A program made the translations under genes and the position numbers. 64,000 nucleotides of DNA, taken from contig NW_026942522.1 of the NCBI RefSeq assembly GCF_024139115.2, positions 26,797 to 90,796 of the forward strand, given 5' to 3'. Below the pieces are notes generated by a model, which saw only the letters and a program-made list of their open reading frames with translations, had not been told where the DNA came from and ran no database searches. The stretch comes from Armigeres subalbatus. Its lineage: Eukaryota > Arthropoda > Insecta > Diptera > Culicidae. Below are positions 1 to 11,389 of the stretch, in pieces (the first letter of the stretch is position 1; each line of letters starts with the position of its first letter).

Positions 1-1
1 A

Positions 2-1260
2 ATTGAAACCAGGGATGAAATCCCTACCCATGCGAAGAGCTATCGGTACCCCTATTGCCATAAGCAAGAGGTACAAGATCAAATAAACGAAATGTTAGCT
101 CAAGGCATTATACGGCCTAGCACATCCCCTTGGTGCTCACCAATTTGGGTTGTCCCAAAAAGGCGGATGCCTCAGGCAAACAAAAATGGCGTTTAGTTGT
201 CGATTATCGTAAACTAAACGATAAGACAATAGACGACAGATACCCGCTTCCAAATATCACCGAGATTTTGGACAAACTTGGTAGGTGTCAGTACTTCACG
301 ACGCTGGACCTCACCTCGGGTTTCCATCAGGTAGAAGTTCATCCTGATGATGTGTCAAAAACGGCGTTCAGCGTTGAACATGGATTATACGAATACCTTC
401 GCATGCCGTTTGGGTTAAAGAACGCGCCTGCAACATTTCAGCGCGTCATGGATAATGTTTTACGAAATTTATTAGGCAAATGTTGTCTTGTGTACATGGA
501 CGACATAATTGTCTTTTCAACTTCTCTGCAAGAGCACATTGAAAACTTAAATAAAGTTTTCCTAGCTCTCAAGAATGTTAACTTGAAAATTCAACTCGAT
601 AAGAGTGAATTCCTAAAGAAAGAAGTAGCATTTCTTGGTCACATTGTCACCGACCAAGGTGTGAAACCAAATCCTGATAAAATCAATGCCATTCTTAAAT
701 GGCCTATTCCAAAAAATCAAACCGAACTAAAAGGGTTTTAGGAATTCTTGGCTACTACAGGCGGTTTGTCCCTGATTTCGCCAAAATCACGAAACCATTA
801 ACCGCCCAACTACGCAAAGGAGAATCCGTAGAGCACACGCCTTTGTTTATGAAAACCTTTGAAACCTGCAAAAGTCTACTGACTCATAGTAACATTTTGC
901 AGTATCCCGACTTCGATAAGCCATTCGTTTTAACTACGGATGCGAGCAATTTCGCCCTAGGAGCGGTGCTATCGCAGGGACCTATCGGAGCGGATAGACC
1001 CATAGCTTACGCCTCGAGAACATTGACCAAGTCCGAAGAGAATTATTCGGCCATTGAAAAGGAATTGTTGGCCATTGTATGGGCAACTCGATACTTCCGC
1101 CTGTATCTCTTTGGTAAGAAGTTCACACTCTATACTGACCACCAGCCTTTAACATATGCCCTAAATTTTTAAAACCCCAAACACAAAACTCGTAAAATGG
1201 AGACTTCAGTTATCCGAATACGATTTTGAAATAAAACACCGGCCAGGGAGACAAAATGTC
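2..1260 (+). pseudogene. pol: pol fragment: reverse transcriptase and RNase H of the gypsy-type element
   Basis: RNA-dependent DNA polymerase and RNase H that would copy the element's RNA in the virus-like particle. The palm motif [10 protein letters not shown] (about 304-333) and catalytic YMDDIIVFS (about 496-522) are intact. RNase H signatures follow: TTDASNFALGAVLSQ (about 935-980), the glutamate-bearing block IEKELLAIVW (about 1054-1083) and YTDHQPLTY (about 1132-1158). The reading frame shifts at an A run near 160, at about 737, and after the RNase H near 1170. The N-terminal RT residues begin before the window. The domains are easy to recognise although the gene cannot make one protein. 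Confidence 0.9.
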
Positions 1261-2579
1261 GTGGCAGATGCTTTGTCTAGAATACCTGAAATAAATGTAA
1301 ACGAAGAATCATCCGATTCAAGTTCAATTCATTCGGCAGATACTGACGTGTCAGAATTCATCGAATGCACCGAACGTCCCATTAACTTCTTTCGCAATCA
1401 GATTATTTTGAAAATCGGCACTGAAGATTCTGAAACCTATGAGGAAATCTTTCCGAGAGTTCATAGACGAATCATTACCAAACTAAATTTTGGAGTTCCA
1501 TTAATGATTCGAATCTTCCGGGAATGCATGGACCCATCAAAACAAAATTGCATACTTTGCCCCGAAAGTTTGATTCCAACTATCCAAATTGTCTATAAAA
1601 ATTACTTTAGTAGACATAAAATCTTCAAGATCAAGATATCGCAGAAAATGTTAACAGATGTAACTAATATTCAAGAGCAAGATTCGCTCATAGAACAAAC
1701 CCATGAAACCTCACATCGAGGCATCAGAGAAAATTACGCCGAAATGATTAGACGTTTTTATTTCCCTAACCTTAAGACTAAGATTAGAAATTTATTATCT
1801 TATGCCAAATTTGCAATAAGGCCAAGTACGAGAGGAAACCGTATAAGATAAAACATGGCGAAACTCCCATCCCTAAAAACCATTGGATATCATCCATATC
1901 GATGTTTTCATTTCGCAACCCTACTTATTTTTGTCGGTAGTCGACAAATTAACTAGATTTGGAAGCCTCATCCCCATAAAATCTAGAGCTATTCCGGATA
2001 TCAGAAAAGCTATACTGAAATACTTTTGCCTTGTATGGAACTCCTCAGCTAATAGTTTCAGATACCGAACCGGCTATAAAGTCCATTGAACTAAGAGGCA
2101 TACTCGCAGATTTGAACGTCCAACAATATTTTACTCCCGTTGATCGTAGTGAAACCAATGGCATCGTAGAACGCTTCCATTCTACAATAGCCGAAATATT
2201 TAAATGTAATAAACATAGGTACCCGAATGTCACTGTCAAAGAAATGTTCCTTATTTCCTGTACTCTTTACAACAATAGCATACATTCAGCTACCAACATG
2301 AAACCACGAGAGATATTCTACGGGATAAAAGACGACGAAGAAAGGCCATTGGATCGTGAGAGAATGTTAGAAGCTCGGAATAAAATCTATGACGAAGCTG
2401 TGCACCAAATCTCACAAATCCAACGTAACCAAAATGCTCAAAGAAACCAAATTCGAGAAAACCCCCCACCTCTGGATGTAGGTCAACTGGCGTTCACCAA
2501 ACGACACGGAGTAAAAACAAGAGACAGGATAACTTCACCCCGTCGTAGTCGCCGAGGACGGGCAACAGACGTTCCTTGA
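1261..2579 (+). pseudogene. pol: pol fragment: integrase of the gypsy-type element
   Basis: Would insert the cDNA into the chromosome. The first reading segment holds a chromodomain-free linker and the H-H half of the zinc-binding HHCC domain (QTHETSHRG). The C-C half is split by a frameshift near 1815. The DDE core is scattered over frames: the first Asp lies in IIHIDVF (about 1886-1906), the second in LIVSDTEP (about 2049-2072) and the Glu in NGIVERFHST (about 2158-2187). Frame changes near 1815 and 2030 break the core. The C-terminal basic tail ends at the stop at 2577-2579. The arrangement fits Ty3/gypsy integrase; the gene is dead. Confidence 0.85.
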
Positions 2580-2922
2580 TGAAAATCAAAGGAAGTTACA
2601 TAAAGAAGCCCTTCGTCGAATCAGAGAATAGGAATACTTCAAGTGAAAGGCTAACTATATACAATACTGTAAGAATATTCCTTTACGCAGAACGTACTGC
2701 TTGGACATATCCCAGCACTTGCTCAACTTTTCCAAGCTTAATTACAAATCGCAATAACTCCTAAACCAGATAGTCGACCTGCTAGCACTAATCCAATTAA
2801 ACCCTATCACTATACAAATTCCATTCTAAATAATCCATCTTTGCTTTAAGCTATCGTACTAAAACCAGAATAAATTTAGTTATTTTCACTAATAAAAGTT
2901 TTTCTAATTTTAGGACAACATT

Positions 2923-4579
2923 ATGAAGGCTACCACGCTCATCATTTTCGCCGTGATCATCTCTTCATCTACAGCAAGATCCTCCCCTAGCATCCAAATA
3001 ACCGATCTCCAACGAAATCCTGGTTTACTAACACTAGACATTGGGAAAACCTTTGTAAAAATTGGGAAGCATCAAATTTACCACACAATTGACTTGAAAC
3101 GATACGAACCAATTCTTGCAAAGCTCGAAATTATCCTTCAAGGAATCAAAAGTTTTGAAAATTATACAGATATAACCAAATGCTTGAGTCAAAATTTAGC
3201 AATACTCAAACTCTGTTTCACAACCTAATGCCAAGACATAGAAACAGACGAGGATTGTTCAATTTTCTCGGTTCTACTCTAAAACAAATTACAGGCAATC
3301 TGGACGATAATGATCTAATAAAATTTCGGAGAATATCAGAAAGTTAGAGTACAATAACGAAATTTTGATAAACGAAAATAACGAACAAGTCCAAATCAAT
3401 AGCCAACTTCAAGATAGGATGAATAGAATTATCAGACAGTTAGAAAAGGACCATGATCAAATCAAACGATGTCTAATAGATTCACGAACTAGTTCAGGTG
3501 TAGCGAAAAATTTGATAATTCTACAAGACATTCTAAAACCAATATTTTAATTGATAATGTAAATGATCACTTTAGAACCATTTTTGAAATAGTACAGCTA
3601 GCCAAATTAAGAGTTATTTCCAAAGATATTTTGACTCCTGATGAATTAAAAATTATAATACAACAATTTGAAACCCAAAAGCTTAACGTAGAAACCGTAG
3701 ATCAAATGTACGAATTCCTTGAAATAAGCAGCTTCCATAATGAAACTAAGATTATTTTGTAATTGAAATTCCCTCGCTCGAAACTCTTGCCTATAAAACT
3801 CTCTTACTAGAACCTTTGATAATTAAAGATAGGACGCTGAAGGTACCGGCAACCATAGCAATCATCAACGATTTCAATCTCTACTTCATCAACAAACCCT
3901 GCCAGGAAATAGGACGCAACCACATCTGTAGCTTGGAAAACCTTCAAAACTCGACAAACGATGGCTGTTTCTCAATGCTTCTCAACGGAAAACCAGCAAA
4001 CTGCTCATTTAAGGAAGTAAGCCAAGTATCGGTGGTAAAACCATTAACCCCAAATCATTTGGTCGTCAAGCAAATCAAAAACCAAGAGATCATTACTTCT
4101 TGTGGAATACATAACAGAACTCTAACTGGCACATTTTTAATAGAATACCATAACTGTACTATCTATATCGATGGGTTGGAATTCACCAACAAAGAATGGT
4201 ATAAAACAGGTCAGTTATCAATCGTTCCACTGGACGGTTTGGACATCCAAATTAAAGACCTAGAGCCTGAGATGAGTTTCGAAAAATCCACATCAACAAT
4301 AGACATCATCTGGATTCTCTAAGAAAAACCATGAATTCTGTCGTACTAACGTCAATGTCTTTATCAGGCGTCAGCCTGCTTGCCATTATAATCGCCATTT
4401 TATTTTATATGAGCAGAAAAATTTTCCATGAGAAGCAACGTGCCAAACCTACCGGAAACGAGGACGTTTCGGACTTCAAGGAGGGGCCAGTTACGGACGT
4501 AAATGCAACCAGAGTCAAATTGCTGGAACGGCAACTGTTAGCGTCCAACTCTAAGCTAGCCACATTGGACCGGACGTAA
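2923..4579 (+). pseudogene. env: env-like gene of the errantivirus-type element, frameshifted
   Basis: An envelope-like glycoprotein gene downstream of pol. It starts with ATG at 2923 and a hydrophobic signal-peptide-like leader (TLIIFAVIIS). A basic, furin-like site R-H-R-N-R-R-G followed by a hydrophobic glycine-containing stretch is encoded around 3236-3285, but in a different frame from the leader. A middle region rich in N-x-S/T and Cys lies at 3816-4322. The last segment, 4331-4579, holds a membrane anchor (VSLLAIIIAILFYM) and a basic tail that runs on into the LTR. Stops and frameshifts near 3227, 3350, 3550 and 4322 inactivate it. Errantivirus env proteins are related to baculovirus F proteins; that affiliation is from family knowledge. 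Confidence 0.78.
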
Positions 4580-4943
4580 CCGGAGACCAACACCTTGCAC
4601 ATTCCGCACCGGTGTTATTGGAGCCGCGACCGACGCCCATGATTGATGGTTCTTGCCAGTATCAGCATAAAGTATTCCCCAGCTAGGTTCCATAATAATT
4701 AGTTAACAATAAAATTCATTCGTATTTCTTCACTCGAGCAGACAGGTCGATTGTTTAGTTTTTTTAAAAACGTATCTCGAACGACCAAAACATAAGTTAT
4801 GTACTACAAAGTATGTGGAGTGTGTTTAAGTGATGCACGTGCATCATAAATGTAATTTTTGCGATATTATTCATAACTCGGAGATTGTAGCTCAAACAAA
4901 ATTGAAACAAACTCAAGAATGGTAATCAAACGATAATGTAACT
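4489..4943 (+). repeat. 3' LTR of the errantivirus-type element
   Basis: Begins AGTTAC directly after the polypurine tract and ends GTAACT, giving a 455-bp LTR. It contains AATAAA at 4709-4714. The env frame runs into its first 90 bases, as is common in the group. The start is well supported. The end is inferred from terminal complementarity alone, because the 5' LTR needed for comparison is outside the window. Confidence 0.62.
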
Positions 4944-5146
4944 AATTAGCCAATTTCATAATACAAATTTATTAATAAATAATATCTGAAATTGACAATA
5001 GCGTCGGCCATGTCCTTACAAAAAAATATGGAGTGATAAAAAAACATTTCTATAGTAGGCCATTGATGGCTGACTTCCATCTGACATCTAATATAGATTT
5101 TAGTCCACCGAAAATGCTTGTTTTTATCATAATTCACTATATAAAT

Positions 5147-5387
5147 GGTCGGGGTTCAGCCAAATCACAACAAACGCCAACGAATAATTATCCGTTTTTC
5201 TGCCCAAACTTTCGTTTAGCAGATTGGTCGCAAATCGCATCGGATATCCCTCAACGCCATTACTGAGGATATCATACTCCAAATGCACGCTTGAATTGAT
5301 GTGAAACGATTTCCGTTGTCCTTGTTCAAACAAAATACCACAAGTCAGTCTAAAAGCCGCTTGGTGCGGTTTGGCTGAACCCCGACC
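5147..5387. mobile_element. MITE of 241 bp with about 30-bp terminal inverted repeats
   Basis: Starts GGTCGGGGTTCAGCCAAA and ends with its complement TTTGGCTGAACCCCGACC. The direct repeat AAAT flanks both sides (5143-5146 and 5388-5391) and looks like a 4-bp target duplication. It contains no reading frame of note. The family is not recognised. The 309 bases after it, up to 5696, hold nothing I can identify. Confidence 0.72.
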
Positions 5388-6269
5388 AAATCAAACAGCG
5401 ATCCGATGGATACAAGATGACTATATGTGCTAAAAATTTCGGATTCTATTATAATGGATTTTGATGGAGACAATGAAACTTTCTTGAGGTCGGTGTGATT
5501 AAGAGTCAAGTTTTGTGCATAATTTTCGCTTTCGCTGAAAACACGAACACAAGGCATAAGACGTCCCATTGTTTTAGAAAATGGTAACTGAAATCTGCAT
5601 TCTGCACATTGGTCAAGCCTATCCAATGTAGTGTGAGTATGGGTTAACTACAGTCGACTCACTAAAACAAAATACATTTGACATAACTTTGAAAAGATGA
5701 AAGAATCCTACATCAGGCTAAAGAGGGAATCATAGCAGATCGGACTAGTGATTAACACGTTGAAGACGAAGTAGGCTCAAGAGAAGACAACAGCTATTCG
5801 ACAAAACCAAGGTGGTTGAAGAATTCGTGTACTTGGGCTCACTTGACCTTCGATAACGATATCAGCAGACAAACTCGGAGACGCAACGTGGCAGGAGCGT
5901 ACCAACGAGATCTGGACAATGCTTGTGGAGGACCAACGCGCACTTGGAGTAAAAATGGTTCACTACAACGATCTGACAGGCACAAGAAGGCGAGGTGTGC
6001 AACGATCAGGTGGATCGATCAGGTGGAAGACAATTTACGGACCCTCCGTAGACTGCGTGACTGATAACGTACAACAGTGGACGACTGTTATGTACCATTA
6101 GGGTGGTCGGTATTGGACATTTTGACACATACCGGTATTTGGTATATGGTGAAGTCAATACCGGTGATATCGGTAAAATAACGGTATTTGTAAAAAATTC
6201 AGAAATTAAAAAAAACTCTTGATTTGGACTTTTGAGTGTTAAACAATATGTATTTGTTGACAACCTTCA

Positions 6270-7649
6270 AATAAGGTACCCTGGGACAAGTGAAAATATG
6301 GGGTAAGTGGGTACTATGGCTGCCAATTAATCGGTGAACGTTTTTAATGGTAACAATGTTCTAGAAAGATGAAGCAGAATTATCAACGAATTCGCCTGAC
6401 ACAAAAAAAATTGGAATCAAAACCATTTGCGGCACCATACTAATGGTATTGTTTAATCATGACTTTAAACTACCGGCAAAATCTATCACTTTTATTTTAA
6501 TTCAATGGATTTTCAACAAAATAGTCGTTCCTAAATTCATCATTGATGTGGAAAGTGAATATTTTGAGCAATTAAGTAATTATGTGACATCCAAAACGAT
6601 TTAAAAGTTTTGATTAAAGCCAAAATCTGCAATTTTCACTTTGCCTTGATTTTTAACATACATGGGGCAAGTGGGACATATTTGAACAACATTTTCGATA
6701 GGGCCATTTTACCTGTTTTTAGATTGTTGTTTAGTGAAAAATAACTTCGACACTCATATGTCATATGGATCTGAATCATATGCAGTTGATATCGTTGGTT
6801 TAGTTGTTAAGAAGTAGTGTACAGTTGATTTACCTAATGTGTATTTTACTTTCTGAAAATTATCTCCTTATGGAAAAGAGCAATGGTTATATCTATGCAA
6901 AATTTTCCGGTTACAGTGCAAACAATCTACTTATTCTACAATAGATCAACAGGTTTTGTCTTGTGTTTTGTTATTTTTAAACTTCGCATCAGATTAACAG
7001 ATAAGATAAATAAAGTGCTTAAGACATGAATTGGCCATTTCGTTCTATTACAAATGTACAACACCGCCTGAATAAAAACGTTCCTTTTGAGGTTCTAGTT
7101 TATGTAATAATTTGTGTTAAACAGAGAAACATTTATTCGAAAAGTGAACAAAGATTTGCTTATCTCTTCCATCTAACACATTTAGTAAGAAAGTAAGCTA
7201 ATGTAAAGCCATACAACAGACAATTAAACGGTAAATCGGCTGTTGCCTAGATTTTATATCTGCTAACATTGTAATCCCTTTCTTTGCCAAAACAAAAGTC
7301 TGACAAGCAATAAACCTCCATCCATGATCTGAAATACTACGACTCAGAAATTACATGGGCATTATATCTACATTTTTCAAATTAGTTTAGTTCGACAGTA
7401 TAGAGCAGAATAGGTCCCACTTGCCCCGTTTGAAGGGGTAAGTGGGTCCCTCAGGTAAATTTATTTAAGTCACTACCAATATTTTTTCAACTGAATAAAT
7501 TGCTCACAACGCGTCTACACTTCAACAACGAAGCATATAATGATGTATCCGTGGTTAATGTCCTGAAATACCTTGTTTTCTAAGTATGCTTTGGCGATTT
7601 TGCTGAACTAGCGTTTTTTTAGGTCCCACTTGCCCCGGGGTACCTTATT
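6270..7649. mobile_element. Non-autonomous TIR element nested in the hAT element
   Basis: The ends are inverted repeats: AATAAGGTACCCTGGGACAA at the left and, read from the other strand, AATAAGGTACCCCGGGGCAA at the right. The interior is AT-rich without coding potential. It repeats the CCCACTTGCCCC theme several times, including a palindromic pair at about 7412-7453. No clear target duplication could be defined because GGTACC is itself palindromic. It sits inside the hAT, so it inserted later. Confidence 0.7.
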
Positions 7650-7653
7650 AAAA

Positions 7654-7938
7654 TCATTGCTTGTTGAGGTGGTGAAACTTACGTGGACGTGCATCAGCCA
7701 ATCCGCCTCTGATTTGGTTGGAAATGTTGCAGACTACTGAAAATGCCCTCTCTGGTTCAACGGAAGTTGGACGAATGGTGTCAAGAGCGTCGAAAATCAG
7801 TGTCAAGTACTTGCCCCTAATCCCTTCTGATTCATTGTAGAAGAATTCTTCACGGATTGCTTGCAAGAATCCTTGTGTCGCAAGTGTTTTGCTCTGCTGC
7901 AATCTCTTCATGAGCTGCAGTCTCTTCAACGATCGCAT
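7654..7938 (-). pseudogene. hAT transposase C-terminal (dimerisation) fragment
   Basis: About 94 residues. The core IRPTSVEPERAFSVVCNIS followed by NQIRGGLADA is the conserved hAT C-terminal dimerisation signature (P-T-S-x-x-x-E-R-x-F-S). The reading frame ends at 7654, directly beside the nested element boundary at 7649. Upstream coding (7940-8450) is too decayed to follow, and I could not find the DDE catalytic residues or BED finger. The fragment cannot be active. Confidence 0.85.
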
Positions 7939-8454
7939 CTGGATTTATTAGACTGGATATCTTTATAAAATGTCAAAATTGTTTCTGATCAATTGCTTCA
8001 CTGCAGGATTATTCAAAAGAGCAAAAAGAGCGGTTTATTTTGATCTTTGCCTTTGGATTCGTTCTTTGAGAACATCAAATAAGGTGGCAATTTCTGTGGC
8101 TTGATTTGATAATTGCTCCATCATAAAATGGAGCGCCTCGTCGATACCGAATTCAGAACGGACATATTTTTACAGCAAATTATTTATCATAGGATATCTC
8201 ATGAAGAGAATTATATTTTTCATAATTTCATATATTGCGGGAAAATTCTCGACTATGTACCTAAATAATGTTCAAAAAGTCAATGGCAATTATTAGACAG
8301 ATGGCTAAGAGAGTTAAGCAACATGTATGATTAATGACGATGTTGATCGTTTTTTTGCTGTAGCGTGAACGTCGTTAATAATGCTTACTTGTGCAAAGAT
8401 TTATTTAAGCGCGCAGATATTTTTGTGTTTGTTGCACGGTGAGTCTTTAGCTTA

Positions 8455-8618
8455 GGGAAGATCCATAAAGTACGTCACGCAAAAATCGGCGATTTTCAAC
8501 TCCCCCTCCCCCCTTCGTCACACTTTTTGTAATAAACCTCTATTATTTTTGTATGGATAGTCACGCTGCTCTGATCCCCCCCTCCCCCTAGAAGCGTGAC
8601 GTACTTTGTGGACGGCCC
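8455..8618. mobile_element. MITE of 164 bp nested in the hAT element
   Basis: Left end GGGAAGATCCATAAAGTACG and right end, read in reverse complement, GGGCCGTCCACAAAGTACG, both continuing into TCACGC. TA is present on both sides (8453-8454 and 8619-8620). The interior contains C-rich runs but no coding sequence. The theme of a short CATAAAGTACGTCACGC arm next to C/G runs recurs at 15202-15520. Confidence 0.78.
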
Positions 8619-8836
8619 TAATATGTGTAAATGTTGGTAAAACTACTCGATATTTTTGATTTTGACAGCAAAATTTGAAATACCGAAAATACCGGTATTT
8701 TCGTCTCTAATACCGGTATTTTCGGTACTCAAAATTGCCGGTAATACCAGTATTACCGGTGTCGGTACTACCGGTTAGACCACCCTATGTACCATAGAGG
8801 CCATTCCGGCCTTAGGCTGAATAAATAATAATAAAA

Positions 8837-9944
8837 CCACATGTGACGCATCACTCGCCTATCGAAGCAGTTAGAACTATACCAGCGATCTCATACTTTG
8901 CCATCACAAACAGAACACTCGAGAGCAGGTATTGGAAGTGTGAGTGAGCATTGTGACCATTGATCTATTGTAATCTATGCTACATCCATAGCCAATGAGT
9001 GAACTGCCTCACTCAGATGGATGCCAACACGAGTGAGCGATCGTTGCTGTGATAATCAATGAGCAACGCAAGATCTTAGGAAGCTCATAACTTGCCCCGC
9101 GGCAAAGCATCAAGTACCTAGGCTTAGATTAACCCGAGTTTTTCTCATGATCTGATTTAAGTCCATGCCTGCTCGAGAGCCTGACGGTTACATGTTACCA
9201 AACTCTTACCATTACTGTTGAACTGTTGACAAACATGCTGGAATCAAAAGGCTCGTTATGCAATTGACACATCAGGAAAATGGAAAAGCCAACAGTGTTC
9301 TGATATTAATCGCTAGACAAATTTGCGTCAATTTTAAACAATAAGACTCATTGAAAAAAATTGTTGTTTATTTTCTATACGGGAATTCAGCAGAAAGACG
9401 GATAAAATGTTAAAATGACAGCTGATACCAGAAAAGAGGCGCGTAATGAGCAAAACGACTTGATGGCTAGACAGCGCATTTAGAAAATCGAATGTGCCAA
9501 TCGCTAGCAATTAAACCTACGAAGGTTGCTTGTTCCTGGATCACTCATGTAGTATCGGTTGCATTGTGGTGTAAACAGCGGGCTTCGCTCAATAGGTGCT
9601 GTACTATGTACAACGGTGTGAGTCAGCTTATCGACGACAAAATAAGTGAGATGCCAAAAAATACGACATTCTACGGTGGGCTGGTTAGATTACGGTAATG
9701 TGAATAGGGACATGGAAAACGTGAATAAAAAGAGCAGAAAAGTTTCAATAGACATTGTTTGCAATGAGCGGTAATACGAGTGGTGGTTCACTATTTCAGT
9801 GAAAGTGTCCATTATTCGTACAGAGCCCATAATACGCATATAAACCTTAATGCCATTCACTTTTGGTTTTGTTTATCCCATTACATATTAATAAAAAGGT
9901 TTTAGCTCTAAAAAGTAATAAAAAAAATATTTTTGGGTTTGTTG
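8837..9944. other. No gene recognised
   Basis: About 1.1 kb of AT-rich sequence with only short chance reading frames. The longest, at 9492-9698, has no recognisable motif. I see no inverted repeat pair or coding signature. Confidence 0.5.
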
Positions 9945-10036
9945 CCAAAATCGGGAAGAAAATGTTGCCAAAAACGGGTGTTGCCAAAATCGGGGGTAGA
10001 CAAAAACGGGTGTTGCCAAAATCGGGATGGGACTGT
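9945..10036. repeat. Short tandem motif GTTGCCAAAATCGGG, probable end of a TIR element
   Basis: Four to five copies of TTGCCAAAA(T/A)CGGG lie in about 90 bp, ending GGGATGGGACTGTA. Read from the other strand this is TACAGTCCCATCCCGATTTT, closely like the ends of the TA-flanked element at 44989-45857. The opposite end was not located with confidence. Predicted peptides here (9847-10063) are repeat artefacts. Confidence 0.5.
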
Positions 10037-10202
10037 AGGTACAATTTTTTTTCCACAAAATGAATTTCATATTCACTTCCTCATGACGTAATCAGCTCAA
10101 AATATCCAAAATTGTTACTTACGACCTATTCAAAATTCAGTCTAGATTTGGAAAATTTTTGATTTAAAAAATGTATTGGAGGTAACCACTTTTTTTCGAA
10201 AG

Positions 10203-10275
10203 GACTCGAATCCAATGACCCTCAGTACACTAGACTAGCGCTTTTAACCAACTAAGCTACGAAGGCCTTCGCAAC
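10203..10275 (-). mobile_element. tRNA-like head of a SINE or tRNA pseudogene
   Basis: Reading the - strand gives a box A-like TAGCTTAGTTGG followed after about 35 bases by a box B-like GGATTCGAGTCC. This is the spacing of an internal RNA polymerase III promoter. The acceptor stem cannot pair, because the 5' GGCCTTC has no 3' partner, so it is not a functional tRNA. The 3' limit of any SINE body is unknown. Confidence 0.55.
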
Positions 10276-10833
10276 TTAACGGCTACGCATAGTCGAAGCA
10301 CATGTGTGTAGTACACATTAACATTTGAGTGTTTGCCGAGTTTTCCTTTGATTTATTCAGAATGTATTGAAATATATTCCATAGATTTTGATGGCAAACT
10401 GGGGTATGCAAAACCCCATTTCTCGATCATTTCTTTTCTTGATATACGTCTGCCTGCTGGGAAAGTTGAAAAAATGAATCTAGAAAATCCAAAGAATCAT
10501 AAAATGTTTGAGCTAACGCGTGCTTTGCCAAAGTTAGTTGACTTTTCCGTTTATTCAGCACGCATGCGTTCCTTCACAGGAGTCATTTACTCTCTCACCT
10601 AATTCCGGGTAAATTATTGATTGAAATGAAGGAATCATGTATTTATTTACTTATTCCTAGCAAATGCGTGTTTCTAACGAAGGAATGATTCACTCATTAG
10701 AAACTCTTCCGGGCAAATGCAAACGTTTAAAAGATGAGTTAAATGATTTATTTTACCTACTTGCTTTATGATGGACAAATGCGCAATTGTGAAGAAAGAA
10801 CAAATCCCAATAAAATCATACACTTCTCAACTA

Positions 10834-11369
10834 GGGTAAAACGACCTATTATGGAGGGGTTAAGCACCGTGTCAAAACAGAATTGATTACAAAAATTCTT
10901 CAAAAATTACCTGTTGGTCGATTTCCACATTGTAGTAGTTGAATAGGATGCTCGTTAACTATAGTTTCGTAAACATTACGTTAATTGTGCTGTACTTATG
11001 TTGTTTTGTTTTTATCACAATAAAAACAAACTACCGCAATAATAGGACGCAGTTGCCTATCGTTGCGATATTTTTTGAAGGTCAGTCCTATTGTTGCGGT
11101 ATTGCATGTAATTCTTATGGGGAGCGATACCGCAACAATAGGACCTTAGCACTACCGCAATAATAGGCTCAAAGGATTCAAAATTTTAACGAAAAATGTT
11201 GATTTTTCATCATTTTTAACGGAATTTTGTCAAACAAAAGCTGTTCTAGTCGTTAATCCGAAGAGTTTTAGCGTACCCACAATTGTTGTCAATGGTTTTA
11301 TATCCAGAATGGACTACTTTAACACTACCGCAACATTAGGGCATACCACAACGATAGGACGTTTTACCC
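10834..11369. mobile_element. TIR element of 536 bp, TA target, with internal CCGCAA repeats
   Basis: Starts GGGTAAAACGACCTATT; the right end in reverse complement starts GGGTAAAACGTCCTATC. TA flanks both ends (10832-10833, 11370-11371). About six scattered copies of a motif like ACCGCAA.AATAGGAC occur inside in both orientations. It has no coding potential and resembles the element at 58490-58990. The region before it (10276-10833) has only short unconvincing reading frames. Confidence 0.75.
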
Positions 11370-11389
11370 TATATACAAGGTAGTACTGT

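Larger units (their letters stand above)
1..4943 (+). mobile_element. Ty3/gypsy errantivirus-type LTR retrotransposon, 3' portion, degenerate
   Basis: This stretch runs pol (RT, RNase H, integrase), then an env-like reading region, then a polypurine tract and a 3' LTR. That order is known for insect errantiviruses such as the gypsy group. The 5' LTR, gag and protease lie outside the window. Every coding block is broken by several frameshifts (near 160, 737, 1170, 1815, 2030, 3230 and 3550), so this is an old inactive copy. The tract AAGGAGGGGCC at 4479-4488 directly precedes AGTTAC at 4489, the usual errantivirus LTR start. The 3' limit is set by GTAACT ending at 4943, the inverted complement of the start. 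Confidence 0.88.
6099..8787 (-). mobile_element. hAT DNA transposon, 2.7 kb, degenerate, with two nested elements
   Basis: Termini TAGGGTGGTC and GACCACCCTA are inverted repeats, flanked by perfect 8-bp direct repeats TGTACCAT at 6091-6098 and 8788-8795. An 8-bp duplication is diagnostic of hAT elements. Subterminal regions at both ends are rich in the palindromic motif ACCGGTATT, which may be transposase binding sites. The transposase survives only as a C-terminal fragment on the - strand. A TIR element (6270-7649) and a MITE (8455-8618) lie inside it. Confidence 0.88.
5697..8836 (+). pseudogene. RTE-clade retrotransposon relic, 3' end, split by a hAT insertion
   Basis: Bases 5697-6098 match, with heavy decay, the RT C-terminal region and basic tail of the longer RTE copy at 56700-57400. 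The shared blocks encode EEFVYLGS and the run ending in the WIDQVED region. The match resumes at 8796 with the family's end, GGCCATTCCGGCCTTAG, and an AATAATAATAA tail. The interruption is the hAT element at 6099-8787. Only about 440 bp of the RTE remain here and none is translatable for long. Confidence 0.78.
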
